Shown here: piece after piece, positions 1 to 9,800 of the stretch
Layout: the number at the start of each line of letters is the position of its first letter
Numbering within the stretch: the first letter of the stretch is position 1
DNA from: Welwitschia mirabilis
Lineage: Eukaryota > Gnetophyta > Gnetopsida > Welwitschiales
Direction: 5' to 3'
DNA length: 64,000 bases
Assembly: GCA_051453625.1 (NCBI GenBank)
Contig: JBOZIK010000001.1
Span: forward strand, 157,429,848 to 157,493,847
Notes under the pieces: generated by a model
The model's input: only the letters and a program-made list of their open reading frames with translations
What the model was told of the DNA's origin: nothing
Database searches by the model: none
Position numbers and translations under genes: made by a program

Positions 1-407
1 TTAGGATTTGATCCTAGGTTCCGTTGTGCATGATAGTTAATAACGAAAAAAAAATTATGGTTAATTAGGGTAATTAATGAGAGGTAAGAAACATTTATAC
101 AATTGTAAAATATATTAAGGAAATGAAGATACAATGGTATAGATACGTAATATAATATGTAACATACACGTATAACATTTTCTGATATATTATGTAATCT
201 AATATAGATGTTCTTTAGTATATTATAAAGTATAATATACTACGCATGTAATAAAGTATATTTATCATATAATATGGGGTAATACAATGTGATTTAATTT
301 ATAATATACTATGATTACATTATAGTCCCATGTAATGTAATACCCTAATATGTATATGATGATTAATACTTGGCAAAAGAAAATTAACCTGAAAATTGAC
401 TCTCATA
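1..407. other. AT-rich sequence without a recognisable gene
   Basis: Rich in TATAATA and TAATATA words. I see no coding potential, RNA gene or clear mobile element. It leads into the first copy of the duplication starting at 408. Confidence 0.6.
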
Positions 408-829
408 CTAAAACTCAAAGATATAATATAATACATATATAGAATATAGTATAATAATATAACATCAATAGATAAAGGCATATCCTAAAGAAAAAGCATA
501 TAGTATAATAATGTATATAGTTAAAGAGATTGGATAGATATCTAAAGTACATTAATACTGTTTTAGAGATTGAATGCTATTTTTTTTTAAAATTATCTCT
601 CCCCTCCCCCCACCAAATTATATTTTAAAGAATTAAAGAACTATAAAAGACATTCTCTCGCCTTTGGTAACTTTAATTTTATGAAGAGTAACGCGTTGAA
701 TATCTTCCCTGCGCTCCTAACATCGTAATCTCACCGGAATGCTTGTCAACGGCATTAACGCAACGCTCTAAAACTTCTCTTTAGTGAGTCCTTCAAACCT
801 TCTTGCGCTGCTCCAGTGCATATTGGCCA
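408..829. repeat. Direct duplication, copy 1 (about 420 bp)
   Basis: This stretch runs from CTAAAACTCAAAGATATAAT to GCATATTGGCCAGC and is matched closely by 1029-1443 in the same order and orientation. Differences are mainly single-base transitions, for example AACGCAACGC here against AATGCAGCGC in copy 2. The second half (about 700-829) is less AT-rich than the first. No reading frame is convincing on either strand. The copies are separated by about 200 bases that include a 100-base assembly gap, so this may be a tandem duplication or a collapsed larger repeat. Confidence 0.85.
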
Positions 830-928
830 GCTATATATATATTGATATATTTATTATTATTATTATGTATATATTATATATATGTATTCACTAGTCTTTA
901 TTACTATAGTTAAGACTATAGTTTATTT

Positions 929-1028
929 NNNNNNNNNNNNNNNNNNNNNNNNNNNNNNNNNNNNNNNNNNNNNNNNNNNNNNNNNNNNNNNNNNNNNNNN
1001 NNNNNNNNNNNNNNNNNNNNNNNNNNNN
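929..1028. other. Assembly gap (100 N)
   Basis: A run of exactly 100 N, the usual placeholder for a gap of unknown size. It falls between the two copies of the direct duplication, so the true spacing of the copies is unknown. Confidence 0.99.
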
Positions 1029-1443
1029 CTAAAACTCAAAGATATAATACAATACATATATAGAATATAGTATAATAATATAACATCAATAGATAAAGGC
1101 ATATCTTAAAGAAAAATCATATAATATAATAATGCATATAGTTAGAGAGATTGGATAGATATCTAAAGTACATTAATATTGTTTTAGAGATTGAATGCTA
1201 TATTTTCTTAAAAATTTCTCTCTTTTTTCCCTTTAAAATTATATTAAAAAATTAAAGAAGTATAAAAGACACTTATTCACCTTTGATAACTTTAATTTTA
1301 TGAAGAGTAATGCATTGAATATCTTCCTTGCACTCTTAACATTATTGGAATTCTTGTCAACGGCATTAATGCAGCGCTCTAAAACTTATCTTTAGTGAGT
1401 CCTTCAAACCCTCTTGTGTTACTTCAATGCATATTGGCCAGCA
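1029..1443. repeat. Direct duplication, copy 2
   Basis: Second copy of 408-829. Homology begins immediately at the edge of the gap, so the copy may start inside the missing sequence. It ends at GCATATTGGCCAGCAC, after which the sequence diverges into the less AT-rich island. Compared with copy 1 it carries more T and A at presumed CpG positions. Confidence 0.85.
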
Positions 1444-1592
1444 CTATTCCTTTCGCTAGTGGGGTTTCTTCTCTGCTTGGGTGTTTTACCAGCATTTGAA
1501 TCAGCGCGGTCCCTCTCCGCCCTATCTTCAGCACTAACTTCTGTCGTTTCTTTGGTGCTCTTCCAACACCGAAACACTAAAAATGGATCAAC

Positions 1593-1600
1593 TATAAATA
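1593..1600 (+). promoter_or_regulatory. Candidate TATA box
   Basis: TATAAATA within a locally less AT-rich stretch, which makes a chance match less likely than elsewhere in this window. No downstream gene is confirmed. Confidence 0.2.
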
Positions 1601-1999
1601 CCGTCTTTACTGAATAAGAAGGTGAACATGCTCGCTTCTGCGCCTTTCACATCATAAACACACGCTCTCGATGGTACAGAGGAGAGAATGACATACAGGC
1701 AAGAAATCATACTAGCGTAAAATACACAAGAAGATGAAAGTGCTGTTATCAGCTAGTGGTTAAATTATGTGATGGAGATGGATAACGGAGCAGTGAGAAA
1801 GAGGGAGGAAAGGTCATTAATGTGTTGTTCTTCATCAGATCTACACTTAAACAGAGAAGAGAGGATAATAAGCAAAGCAAAGGAATAGTAAGTTGCTGCA
1901 TTGATAAGGCAGAGCATGCATAGACAAAAAAAAAAAAAAAAGCGCTAGGAGGTGAGAGGACACAGAAAATGGATTACGCAAATGGTAAAAAGCGTCAGT

Positions 2000-2017
2000 C
2001 TTCTAGGAGGCTAGAAG
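2000..2017. repeat. Short perfect inverted repeat
   Basis: CTTCTAG, a 4-base spacer GAGG, then CTAGAAG. It lies just on the transcript side of the minus-strand TATA-like box at 2023-2032, so it could be a protein-binding dyad or a 5' leader hairpin. This is inference from position only. Confidence 0.35.
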
Positions 2018-2022
2018 GGAAT

Positions 2023-2032
2023 CTTATTTATA
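2023..2032 (-). promoter_or_regulatory. Candidate minus-strand TATA box
   Basis: Read on the minus strand this is TATAAATAAG. It is followed within 30 bases by the perfect inverted repeat at 2000-2017. No minus-strand gene downstream is confirmed. Confidence 0.2.
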
Positions 2033-2810
2033 CATGATAGAAGGGTTGTGTTGATGAAAGAAGAAGGGTGTGGCCTGAAACGTGACAAAGGAGGAGGATA
2101 CATAGATGAACAAAGGAGAGAAAGAAAAAAGAGGGGCGCGTAAGCTGTGATAGACTCATGAGTTAGACGGAGACGAATGGTTGCTAAGGCGCCACGCATC
2201 GATGGGTAACACATAAAGAAGAAGTGCTTTCTATTCCATCTGATATTGCCCTATCACAGGTCCTTCTAGCTTCTTTTTTTCCCCTCCATGGTGGCGGATC
2301 TCCTTTCCCACCATCAAAGAAGGAGTACTCTTCAAACAAGGATTACCATGCTATAGTAGATCTTCGGTCCTTTTCTTTACTCACTATTAGATAAGGCTCT
2401 TTCTGCTCTCGTTCCCTTCTAACTCTGAAGAATGCTGCTATAGGTGAGCTACAACAGAAAAGGTTAACAGAGGTGCTCTGAGCCATGGGCAATGACAGTA
2501 AAGAAAATGGAGGGCAAGGGGCATGTTGCTGTTGTTGTTAACATTGGAATGCCTGCGACAGGCTTGTTATGACATCTTTGAATTACTTCATTATGTTGCC
2601 TTTTTAGCTTGCGTGCTGTGCTAATGTTCCATTCATTACTAGCAATTGTCAAATCTAATGATAATACCTCTCCATCAAAGCTTTCCAACTACCTGCCTGT
2701 AAAAGCCACTAACGAACTCATCGAGGAAAGGTCTTTGATTAATGTCTTCCTTAACTCTGAATCCCGAGCACAATTAATTCCCTCTGGTCTTGATATCATA
2801 GATTATTAAC

Positions 2811-2910
2811 NNNNNNNNNNNNNNNNNNNNNNNNNNNNNNNNNNNNNNNNNNNNNNNNNNNNNNNNNNNNNNNNNNNNNNNNNNNNNNNNNNNNNNNNNN
2901 NNNNNNNNNN
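2811..2910. other. Assembly gap (100 N)
   Basis: Placeholder gap of 100 N. It separates the less AT-rich island from the duplicated region at 3.0-4.6 kb. Confidence 0.99.
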
Positions 2911-3045
2911 GATGACCCCATTTAACTTCCCTTTTTCCTTTTAATATTACAACAAGAAAAGGAAAAGGGACTATATAAAAATATATATAAAGTCACACTA
3001 TAAAGGAATAAATAATATCAAGAGATGTGGCTTCACTTCCAACAG

Positions 3046-3661
3046 TTTCATCATCTTATTGCCTTTGCTGTGCCTCAAATTTGTTGTATCAACCCTTAAT
3101 AGGAGCCAAAGGCATTTACAAAGGGAAGCCCATGATTGGGTATATGTTTTTCTTTTTCTTTTTTCGTCTTTCCTTCCTTCCTTTCTTTCTCTGTTCTTTT
3201 TTCCTTTCCTTTTTCTCCCTTTAAAACAAAAGGAAGTTCATAGTTGGGTACATGTTCTTCTTTTCTTTTTCTATCTTTTCTTTCAGTCAGTCATGTCTGT
3301 CATGTCAGTGGGATCTTCTCTTTTGCTCACAAGTTACAACAATGGCAATGATATAAAAGAAGCAGCAACGAAGCTCTTAAATCTTTATTCATCATCCTAG
3401 AAGGAGGAAAATGTTCCCTTTTTTTTTCAAGCAAAGTCTCAGTCCAATTCTGACTGCCTCTTATTGGGCAAACGCATACAGGTCTTGTTATGTGAAACCA
3501 ACTTCTATTTCATTCCCTTATTTGCTATATTTTATTCCCCTTCATCCACGTATCCAGTTAGTAAGAGAAGAATGGGATCTCATTATTTTAGAATTGAAAG
3601 AGCTACATAGTTTTAAGTTCCTTAAGAAGAGCGGATGTGTCAAATTTGTGACTAGAACATA
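3046..3661. repeat. Direct duplication of about 615 bp, copy A
   Basis: Runs from TTTCATCATCTTATTGCC to TGTGACTAGAACAT and matches 3943-4558 at an offset of about 897 bases. Inside it, the words GGAAGCCCATGATTGGGTA and GGAAGTTCATAGTTGGGTA, each followed by a T/C-rich tract, show an older internal duplication. Apparent reading frames rich in Phe and Leu come from the pyrimidine tracts and are not taken as genes. Confidence 0.9.
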
Positions 3662-3942
3662 ACATTTTTATCTTATGTGATCTATTTGAGAACATAAATC
3701 ATAAAAAATGTATAGTTACCTAAACAACCTCGAAGGCAGGCAGAAATTTAGATAAAAATGGCTGAGCATCTCAGATTAATGTTCAGATGAACATTCACTC
3801 ATAGGGTGGACATGCACATGTGGTACAAGCCCTCTATTGAAACCAACACCAAATGAGAGGTAATAAAGATCTGCTTCTTAGGTAAAAGGTTCTAGTGAGC
3901 ATTGCCACTCTTGATAGTGTGATCTTTTACTTTCAGATGGTG

Positions 3943-4558
3943 TTTCATCATCTTATTGCCTTTGCTGTCCCTCAAATTTGATGTACCAAACTTTAATAGG
4001 AGCCAAAGGCATTTACAAAGGGAAGCCCATAATTGGGTACTTGTTTTTCTTTTTCTTTTTCTTCCTTCCTTGCTTTCTTTTTGTCTCTGTTCTTTTTTCT
4101 TTCCATCTTTTCCCCCTTTAAAACACAGGGAAGTCCATGGTTGGGTACATGTTTTTCTTTTTCTTTATTTTCATTTTTTCTTTCAGTCAGTCATGTATGT
4201 CATGTCACTGGGATCTTCTCTTTTGCTCACAAGTTACAACAATGGCAATGATACAAATAAGCAGCAATAAAGCTCTTAAATCTTTATTCATCATCCTAGG
4301 AGGAGGAAAATTTCCCTCTTTCTTCAAGCAAAGTCTCAGTCCAACTCTAATTGCCCCTTATTGGGCACATGCATACATGTCTTGTTATGTGAGGCCAACT
4401 TCTATTTAATTCCCTCATTTTCTATATTTTATTCTCCCTCATCTGTGTATCCAGATTAGTAAGAGAAGAATGAGATCTCAATATTTCAAAATTGAAAGAG
4501 CTAGATGGATTTAAGTTCCTTAAGGAGAGTGGATGTGTCAAATTTGTGACCAGAACAT
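3943..4558. repeat. Direct duplication of about 615 bp, copy B
   Basis: Second copy of 3046-3661, same orientation, with scattered substitutions and small indels in the pyrimidine tracts. About 280 bases of non-duplicated sequence lie between the copies. The spacing pattern suggests a diverged tandem duplication or two insertions of one unknown repeat family. Confidence 0.9.
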
Positions 4559-6086
4559 GGTGAAGATGAATGTCATGTCTTTTTTAAATGTCTTTTAATA
4601 AAGAACATATAAAATAGATGAAACATCAAAGTCCACATTTGGGTTGAATTATTCACGTTTTACCTAGGACTTCAGGTAACTTTATAGATGACCTCTTCTA
4701 GGCTCATGCCACATACATTTCTTTTGTCCAATAGATCATAATAGTGTTATGATGGAATAAAAAACATTTCATTTTCATAAATCAAGAAATTGATAATAAA
4801 AAATATTACAACACATTCATAGGCTTGGGTACATTCTTGTCATTTTTGTGTGCCTTGTCTCATGCTATGGTCCATCTTTTATTTTCAATCTTACAAATGG
4901 TTGCTAAGAGAATTGTTCACTTTGAGGTTTTCATGTAGTGCTAGCAGATTGCATAGGTACTGCAAACATTCTTAACTTTAAGCAAGGATTCCTGACCCAT
5001 GATTGCATCCTGGTACATCTCTTCTAGAGCATTAGCTGCAATCAGTGGATATCTAAACTTGCTACCATAACAGACAGAATTCAAGCACTATTGCAATGCA
5101 CAAGATTTTCATGTGGAGGTTTTTCAGGTGGAAACTTACACCATTTCTAGGGGGGCATAGCCTAAAGTAGACTATAACCATACTATGCCAAAATTGTCAC
5201 GCTCTCTTGTTTCTAGTCTTTCCTATACATTTAGGATAATTTTTCTTGGACAAGTTGCTTAAAAATAACTTCTATTGACTTGATTACTTTACTATCAATT
5301 AGGATTTGGACTTTTTCTGTGACTTGACCCTAAATCCTAGCTGTTATGGTTTTGTGTTGGACTCGTGGACAATAGGATAGGGTTTGTGTACAATTTTGTT
5401 TTGTGAGGCAATGGAAGATCTTTAACTAATATGTCTTTAGGTAGGTGATAAATGTTACATGTAGAAGATCTCTAGGGAGGATAGTTTGACTACAAAGAAT
5501 TTGAGACTGTTCTTAATGAAAAATAAGCAAAATGACACAAGGACATTGCTTGTGGCCCTAAAGTAGATGAAGAGGCTCAATGAATTTGGCTTTAATAGGG
5601 AAAAAAATATGAAGTGGAATAATAAACTTCTATACCTAATTTCTATTGTAGACAAAAATCTCTCTAAAATTTGTAATAAGATGGGATTCCATTTAGCCAT
5701 GTAATTTGTTGATATACTATCTCATTGATAAAATTAATAGCCTATCATTTGCAAAGAGTGTTCCCTAGAAATTTATTCACCATGCACTCCATATTAGAAG
5801 GGTACTAGAGTAGACTATGAAACTAAAACTGAATCTGTGTTTTATTACACCTAGGTAGACCGAACAGGATCTATTAGATTGAAAGAGTACAATAATCTAT
5901 TCAATGCATTAGATGTGTTTAGAACTCATGCAATTTAAACACATCTTTAAGGAATTGTTTCAACACTAGTGCTGACATGGCAAACAATTCATACGATGTT
6001 GCACTATTAATATTCCATTACTTCTGAAAAAAGTAGTATAACAGCACTCTACTAGAATGTGATGTTCATTTTCTATTACTTGAAAT
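4559..6086. other. Unassigned sequence upstream of the copia relic
   Basis: No feature could be assigned. A minus-strand stretch near 4.95-5.15 kb reads like a short decayed protein-coding segment (it includes an Ala-Asn-Ala-Leu-Glu-Glu run), but it is interrupted and I do not recognise a family. Confidence 0.4.
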
Positions 6087-6482
6087 TGTTAACAGTGAAG
6101 CCAAATTTATTTAATGCTATATTTCAACTTTGAGCCCTTTTGTGTAATGTTGTAAAAGGGAGATTAATATATTGACTCCTTTGGAGTATTTTATTTAAAT
6201 TGAAAGTAAAAAAGGGAAAAGAGGTCTGAGGTGGTTGAAACCCTAATCCTAACCCTATTTAAGAGGGTTAAAAGAGGTGTGAGGTAGTTGAAACCCTAAC
6301 CCTAACTCTGTTTAAGAGGGTTAGCATGTAATATTTTAGTACTCTAGTTTTTACTTCCAAAAGGTCAATAAGAGCTCTACACTACTTTCCATGGTTTTTT
6401 TCCTATTTTGGGCTTCCCATGTGAATCTTTGTTTCGCTCTGTATGTTCTTCTTTTTTTGCATTGTTGCATTTTTCTGCAACA
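6087..6482 (+). repeat. Copia-type LTR 1 with internal 53-bp tandem duplication
   Basis: Starts TGTTAACAGTG and ends CTGCAACA. Two tandem copies of a roughly 52-base segment (6219-6270 and 6272-6323) each contain GGTTGAAACCCTAA and end in a TTTAAGAGGGTTA word that looks like a TATA-type core promoter. Similarity to LTR 2 is clear at both ends (AGCCAAATTT near the start, TTGCAT near the end) but weak between, so the two LTRs did not come from one recent insertion. Confidence 0.75.
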
Positions 6483-6484
6483 AC

Positions 6485-6496
6485 TAGTATTAGAGC
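6485..6496 (+). other. Primer-binding site (tRNA-iMet type), mutated
   Basis: TAGTATTAGAGC sits two bases after LTR 1. The common plant copia primer site is TGGTATCAGAGC. The two differences are one G-to-A and one C-to-T transition. Confidence 0.75.
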
Positions 6497-6536
6497 AGTA
6501 AATTTTTGAGTTTGTCATGTAGTTATTTGCTTTGAG

Positions 6537-7305
6537 GAATGGCTAGAAAGTTTGATGTTTTGTAGGGTTCTTTTTGCAACCCTGAGATCGCTTAAAAATA
6601 GAACGATTGCAAATGATAGATCACTTAGTGGGTCCAAAAAATTAGGGCATCTAGAAGATATTGATGGAAGACATCCTACATCAAAAGGGATGTAAGTTCA
6701 TCTTGAAAACGGAGGATCAAGTGAAGGTAGATTTTGAAATGGATGATGCAACATGGCAATTCTTTATACCACATATTAAATGGGATGGGCTGAACTCTAT
6801 TACTTTGTCCTCCATTCGCCCCTGTCTCAACAACAACATTCTGAAGGCACATTCTAAGGTTTTGACAATGCAAGAACTTTGGCAAAAATACCTGAGTCAT
6901 TTGGATGAAATGCAAAGCATATTTTCACATATTGGTAATCTTGGAATCAAATTTATAGTGGAAATTCGCATTACTGCCATCCTAATTTCACTAACTTAGA
7001 GTTGATCCACTGGGGTAACTCTGATCTTTACATCTGCTAGTAAGAACAATTTGACGCTTGAAGAATTAATTGTAGCGTTGTTAGATATTGAAAAACAAAA
7101 TGGTTTTAGTTCTTCTAACACTAGAGAAATGGTTGGAGAAGCCCTTGCTATGGAGAGAGGACCTTTTTGGTATAGACGTGGTTTTGGCAGAAGCAAAAAT
7201 TGTGGAAAGTCACAATAACAAGACATTGTATGCTACTTTTGTAAAAAAAAAAAGGGACGTATGCAAAAGAATTGTTGGCTACTGCTTGACAAGATGAAGA
7301 GAAGT
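6537..7305 (+). pseudogene. gag: Copia gag polyprotein remnant with zinc-knuckle-like motif
   Basis: Gag is the capsid and nucleic-acid-binding part of the retrotransposon polyprotein. The relic reads through two or three frames. One open part at 6661-6999 includes LKTEDQVKVDFEMDDATWQ, a typical stretch of copia gag in which the capsid region refers to bound substrates, then ELWQKYLSHLDEMQSIFSHI. A second part near 7020-7200 includes SKNNLTLEELIVALLDIE and ALAMERGPFWYRRGFGRSK. Near 7227-7277 a CYFC...KNC motif follows, the CCHC knuckle, with the expected Gly-His changed to Gly-Arg and one extra Lys codon in an A run. Stops and frameshifts make it non-functional. The frame ends almost exactly where LTR 2 begins. 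Confidence 0.75.
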
Positions 7306-7311
7306 CAAAAT

Positions 7312-7742
7312 TGTTGATATGTAAAGCCAAATTTGTTTTATTCCCTTTGTAATGTTCCTAACATTATGTTCTTATGTTGACCTCATTTTAATATTGTAAA
7401 AGGAGGTTGTCTTATAAATCATCCTTCAGGGTATTAGTAGACAAGGGACATGTGTCAGGGAAGGGATGATACCATTTTAGGGTTTTGGCTTATCACCTTA
7501 ATTGGCTTGTAACACTAAGTCTATTTAAAGATGGTGTGAGGGTTGTTTGGAGGGGGGGAGAGAGTTTTGTGAGGCAGCCTTGCTTGAAGCCTGTTGTGGG
7601 CTTATAATTCTGAGGAACATAAGAGGGCTCTACATTGCTTTCCTGTGGTTTTTCCCCTCATTAGGGTTCTCTACGTAAATTGTTGTGTCTCTGTTTTCTC
7701 TTGTTACACTGTTGAATTGCTTGCATTTGTGTATTTATAACA
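7312..7742 (+). repeat. Copia-type LTR 2
   Basis: Starts TGTTGATATG and ends TTATAACA. A TATA-like CTATTTAAAGATGG lies near 7525, in the place where LTR 1 has its duplicated block. The segment AACATAAGAGGGCTCTACAT corresponds to the end of a typical R/U5 region and has a weaker counterpart in LTR 1. A good primer site follows it, so it reads as the 5' LTR of a second element whose body is not visible downstream. Confidence 0.7.
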
Positions 7743-7744
7743 CT

Positions 7745-7756
7745 TGGTATCAAAGC
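7745..7756 (+). other. Primer-binding site (tRNA-iMet type)
   Basis: TGGTATCAAAGC immediately after LTR 2, one G-to-A difference from TGGTATCAGAGC. A second PBS-like word, GAGTATCAGAGC, lies about 70 bases further on (near 7817-7828) and may be coincidence or a displaced copy. Confidence 0.8.
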
Positions 7757-7845
7757 ACTAGGTTTTAGAGCTCACACGATTCAGTGATAGTCTGGTTTTC
7801 ATAAAAAAAGTGAGCGGAGTATCAGAGCAAAGCAGTGTTTAAAAA

Positions 7846-7913
7846 GACGTCAAAATTAAAAAGTCGGCAACCTCAAAAATGTAAGTCGTGTCATTGAGTC
7901 AGAAACTAGTCAG
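7846..7913. repeat. Short terminal direct repeat, left (TCGGC-rich)
   Basis: Contains AAAAGTCGGCAACCTCAAAA, a GTCGTGTCATTGAGTC segment and ACTAGTCA. It aligns in the same orientation with 8766-8829. The AAAAAGTCGGC word is strikingly different in composition from the very AT-rich 850 bases between the two copies. Confidence 0.6.
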
Positions 7914-8765
7914 CAAAATGTCAGCCAAAAAAGTCGGTAATGAAATAAAACTAAAAACCATGTTTTTTAAATATGACAACTTTAACAACTATAAACATCA
8001 TTAGAATACATTGTACACTAGAATAATATGATTAAAAGATGTGAAATGCTTCTTTGTAGTTATTTTTCCAACATTAAAAAATTTTGAAAGAACAATGATA
8101 GAAGACAAAAAAAGAGTATTTTCTCCAAAAAACTTAAACTAAATTCAATATTTTGCTAAAACATACAAATCAGAGTATCATAATATGTAGAAAAATAAAT
8201 TATGTCAATGAAACTATAAGAATAACAAAATGATGATTTTTAAATAAGATCAGAGTCAAAATTTCCAATTTGTATGTAACATGTAGATCTGAGATTTTTT
8301 TCACAATGCAAATTCAATTAGATCCAAGTCTTCTTCTTATAAACTACTATATAGAGTTGAACTAGATCTAGGAATTGAGTATAAATTCATTTCTTGAATG
8401 GAAGTTTATGCCAATTAGAAGACTTAATATTTATTTTTTCCTTGAAAGATACCACATTTTTTATTTAATATAAAGTTTGCAATCTCCATAAAAATCATGT
8501 CACATAAATATTTTTTAATAAATTAGTATAAATTAATGAATTAATTAACATGATAACCTACTATACATTAATAAAATTTGCAATTTAATTTTTTTCATAT
8601 AAAGTACTAAATACCATGATAATTAGATTTACATTTTATAATAAAGATAAAGAATTTAAAAACAATTTAAAAGTTTGAAGACTTTTTTAAGAGGCTTTTT
8701 GGTAGAAAGTCACTAAAAAGGTGGCAAAAGTCATTAAAAAAAGTTGGCTACTACTCTCATTTTAA

Positions 8766-8829
8766 TCGACAAAAAAAGTCGGCAAGGCTCAAAAAAAGTC
8801 GGTTTCATTAAGTCGGGGCTACTAGTCAC
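8766..8829. repeat. Short terminal direct repeat, right (TCGGC-rich)
   Basis: Contains AAAAAAAGTCGGCAAGGCTC, a second AAAAGTCGG word, TTCATTAAGTCGG and ACTAGTCA, in the same order as 7846-7913. Together the two could bound a miniature element of about 0.98 kb, or be two members of a dispersed short repeat. The interval 7914-8765 shows no coding capacity. Confidence 0.6.
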
Positions 8830-8884
8830 CCATAAGGCTACTAATTGCCTCCTTTTTAATCACTGAATTTATCTTTGAAAAAGA

Positions 8885-9800
8885 TTGAGGAAGTGATAAG
8901 CTCTAAGATCCTATCTCCAAGCTTCTAAGCTCTAAGTTCTAATTTCCAAGCTCCTAGCCAACTCCAGACACAAGAGGAAGAAAGACTGAAAAGAAAATTT
9001 GGTAGCATAAACTTACTTCAAGAATGCTAATTTGAGAAGAAGGAAGAGGGCTCTATTTATAGATAGATGCTATACTAAAGGTTCTTGATATAATTGGTTA
9101 AAGACCATTTACATCATTTTACCCACAAGATAAAGAAAGCTCTATTACTTATAAGATTGATCAATGATAATTTAAATGGACTTGTGTAAAAGTGACGTTG
9201 ATATGTTTTTATGACAATGATAAGATTGATCAATGATAAGTTGGATAAGCTTGCGTAGAAGTGACATTGATAAGATTCATTAATGAGAAGTTGTAAGATC
9301 TTGTGTAAGAGGTGAAAGTGATGTATTAATGACAAAAAGAATCTTATTTATGATTTATGCACCTAATTTGGGTGAGTAATCTTATTGCTTTAATTAAGAA
9401 GATTAATTACATGCATCATTTCCTCAAGCTAGTTCCTTCTTAATCCTTAACAGGCTCATGATTAATCCAATACATATTTAAAATGCATTAGAAGAACAAA
9501 TGCACCAATTCCAAAATTGTCGTGTGACACAACAAGAAAAATAATATTTTATAGATAAAGTACTTCCACAAATATCAATAAGGATAAAAGTCATGGTAGA
9601 ATAAATTCTACTCATTTATCATTTTTAATTTATGGATAAGAGTACATGTCCTTATTCACATGTTTAAACTCCTCATGATCCATCATATCAACAACACAAA
9701 TAACAAAAAAGGAATTAATGTAAGAAAAATGTCATAACGGATTGTAAGAAAGTGTTATAACTAAATGTAAGAAATTATCATAGTTAAACATAGTACTCAT
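8885..9800 (-). repeat. LTR-like dispersed repeat, copy 1, with minus-strand TATA box
   Basis: Aligns along most of its length with 27240-28085. Shared landmarks, in order, are: repeated AAGCTTCTAAGCTC-like words, CTCTATTTATA, AATCTTATTTATGA followed by TGCACCTAA, TTAATTACATGCAT, CTAGTTC followed by TTCTTAATCCTT, and TCATGGTAGA followed by TTTATCATT. On the minus strand CTCTATTTATAG becomes CTATAAATAGAG, a textbook plant TATA box, placed upstream of a presumed transcript leader at lower coordinates. This is the layout of an LTR read on the minus strand, but I cannot define TG/CA ends or flanking duplications. Confidence 0.55.
9048..9063 (-). promoter_or_regulatory. Candidate LTR TATA box
   Basis: Read on the minus strand the core is TATAAATAGAG. 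The equivalent position in the second repeat copy (near 27421-27437) also keeps a TATAAATAGAGAC core, so the box is conserved between copies. Confidence 0.4.

Larger units (their letters stand above)
1444..2810. other. Less AT-rich island, possible low-copy or former gene region
   Basis: This stretch has clearly more G and C than its surroundings and lacks obvious transposon protein homology. Open stretches exist on both strands: a plus-strand frame at 1414-1617 with a hydrophobic segment near residues 8-28, and on the minus strand a frame starting at a strong initiation context near 2313. None is long enough or recognisable enough to call a gene. Two TATAAATA-like boxes lie inside, one per strand. 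It could be a remnant of a promoter and first exon, or an unrecognised element. I cannot assign a function. Confidence 0.3.
6087..7756 (+). mobile_element. Degenerate Ty1/copia retrotransposon relic: LTR, primer site, gag, LTR, primer site
   Basis: The relic begins with a TG...CA-bounded LTR (6087-6482) and a tRNA-iMet-like primer-binding site. A gag reading frame ending at a zinc-knuckle-like motif follows, then a second TG...CA-bounded LTR (7312-7742) that is itself followed by a primer-binding site. Protease, integrase and reverse transcriptase are absent, and no polypurine tract precedes the second LTR. A primer site after both LTRs means the second LTR is probably the 5' LTR of another element rather than the 3' LTR of the first. 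Truncation of gag at the junction suggests recombination between related elements, or insertion of one beside the broken end of another. The family assignment rests on gag organisation and primer-site sequence. Confidence 0.75.

Noticed and set aside
2270-2320. Ideal initiation context GCCACCATGG on the minus strand as a gene start
   Set aside because: The ATG in that context opens only a seven-codon frame. A different ATG just upstream gives about 45 codons with no family similarity.
3027-4409. Several Phe/Leu-rich plus-strand frames resembling membrane proteins
   Set aside because: They arise from T/C tracts, overlap in different frames, and their frames are not kept between the two duplicated copies.
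6241-6323. CCCTAACCCTAA text as a possible telomere tract
   Set aside because: Only two short occurrences inside a duplicated LTR segment; no telomeric array.
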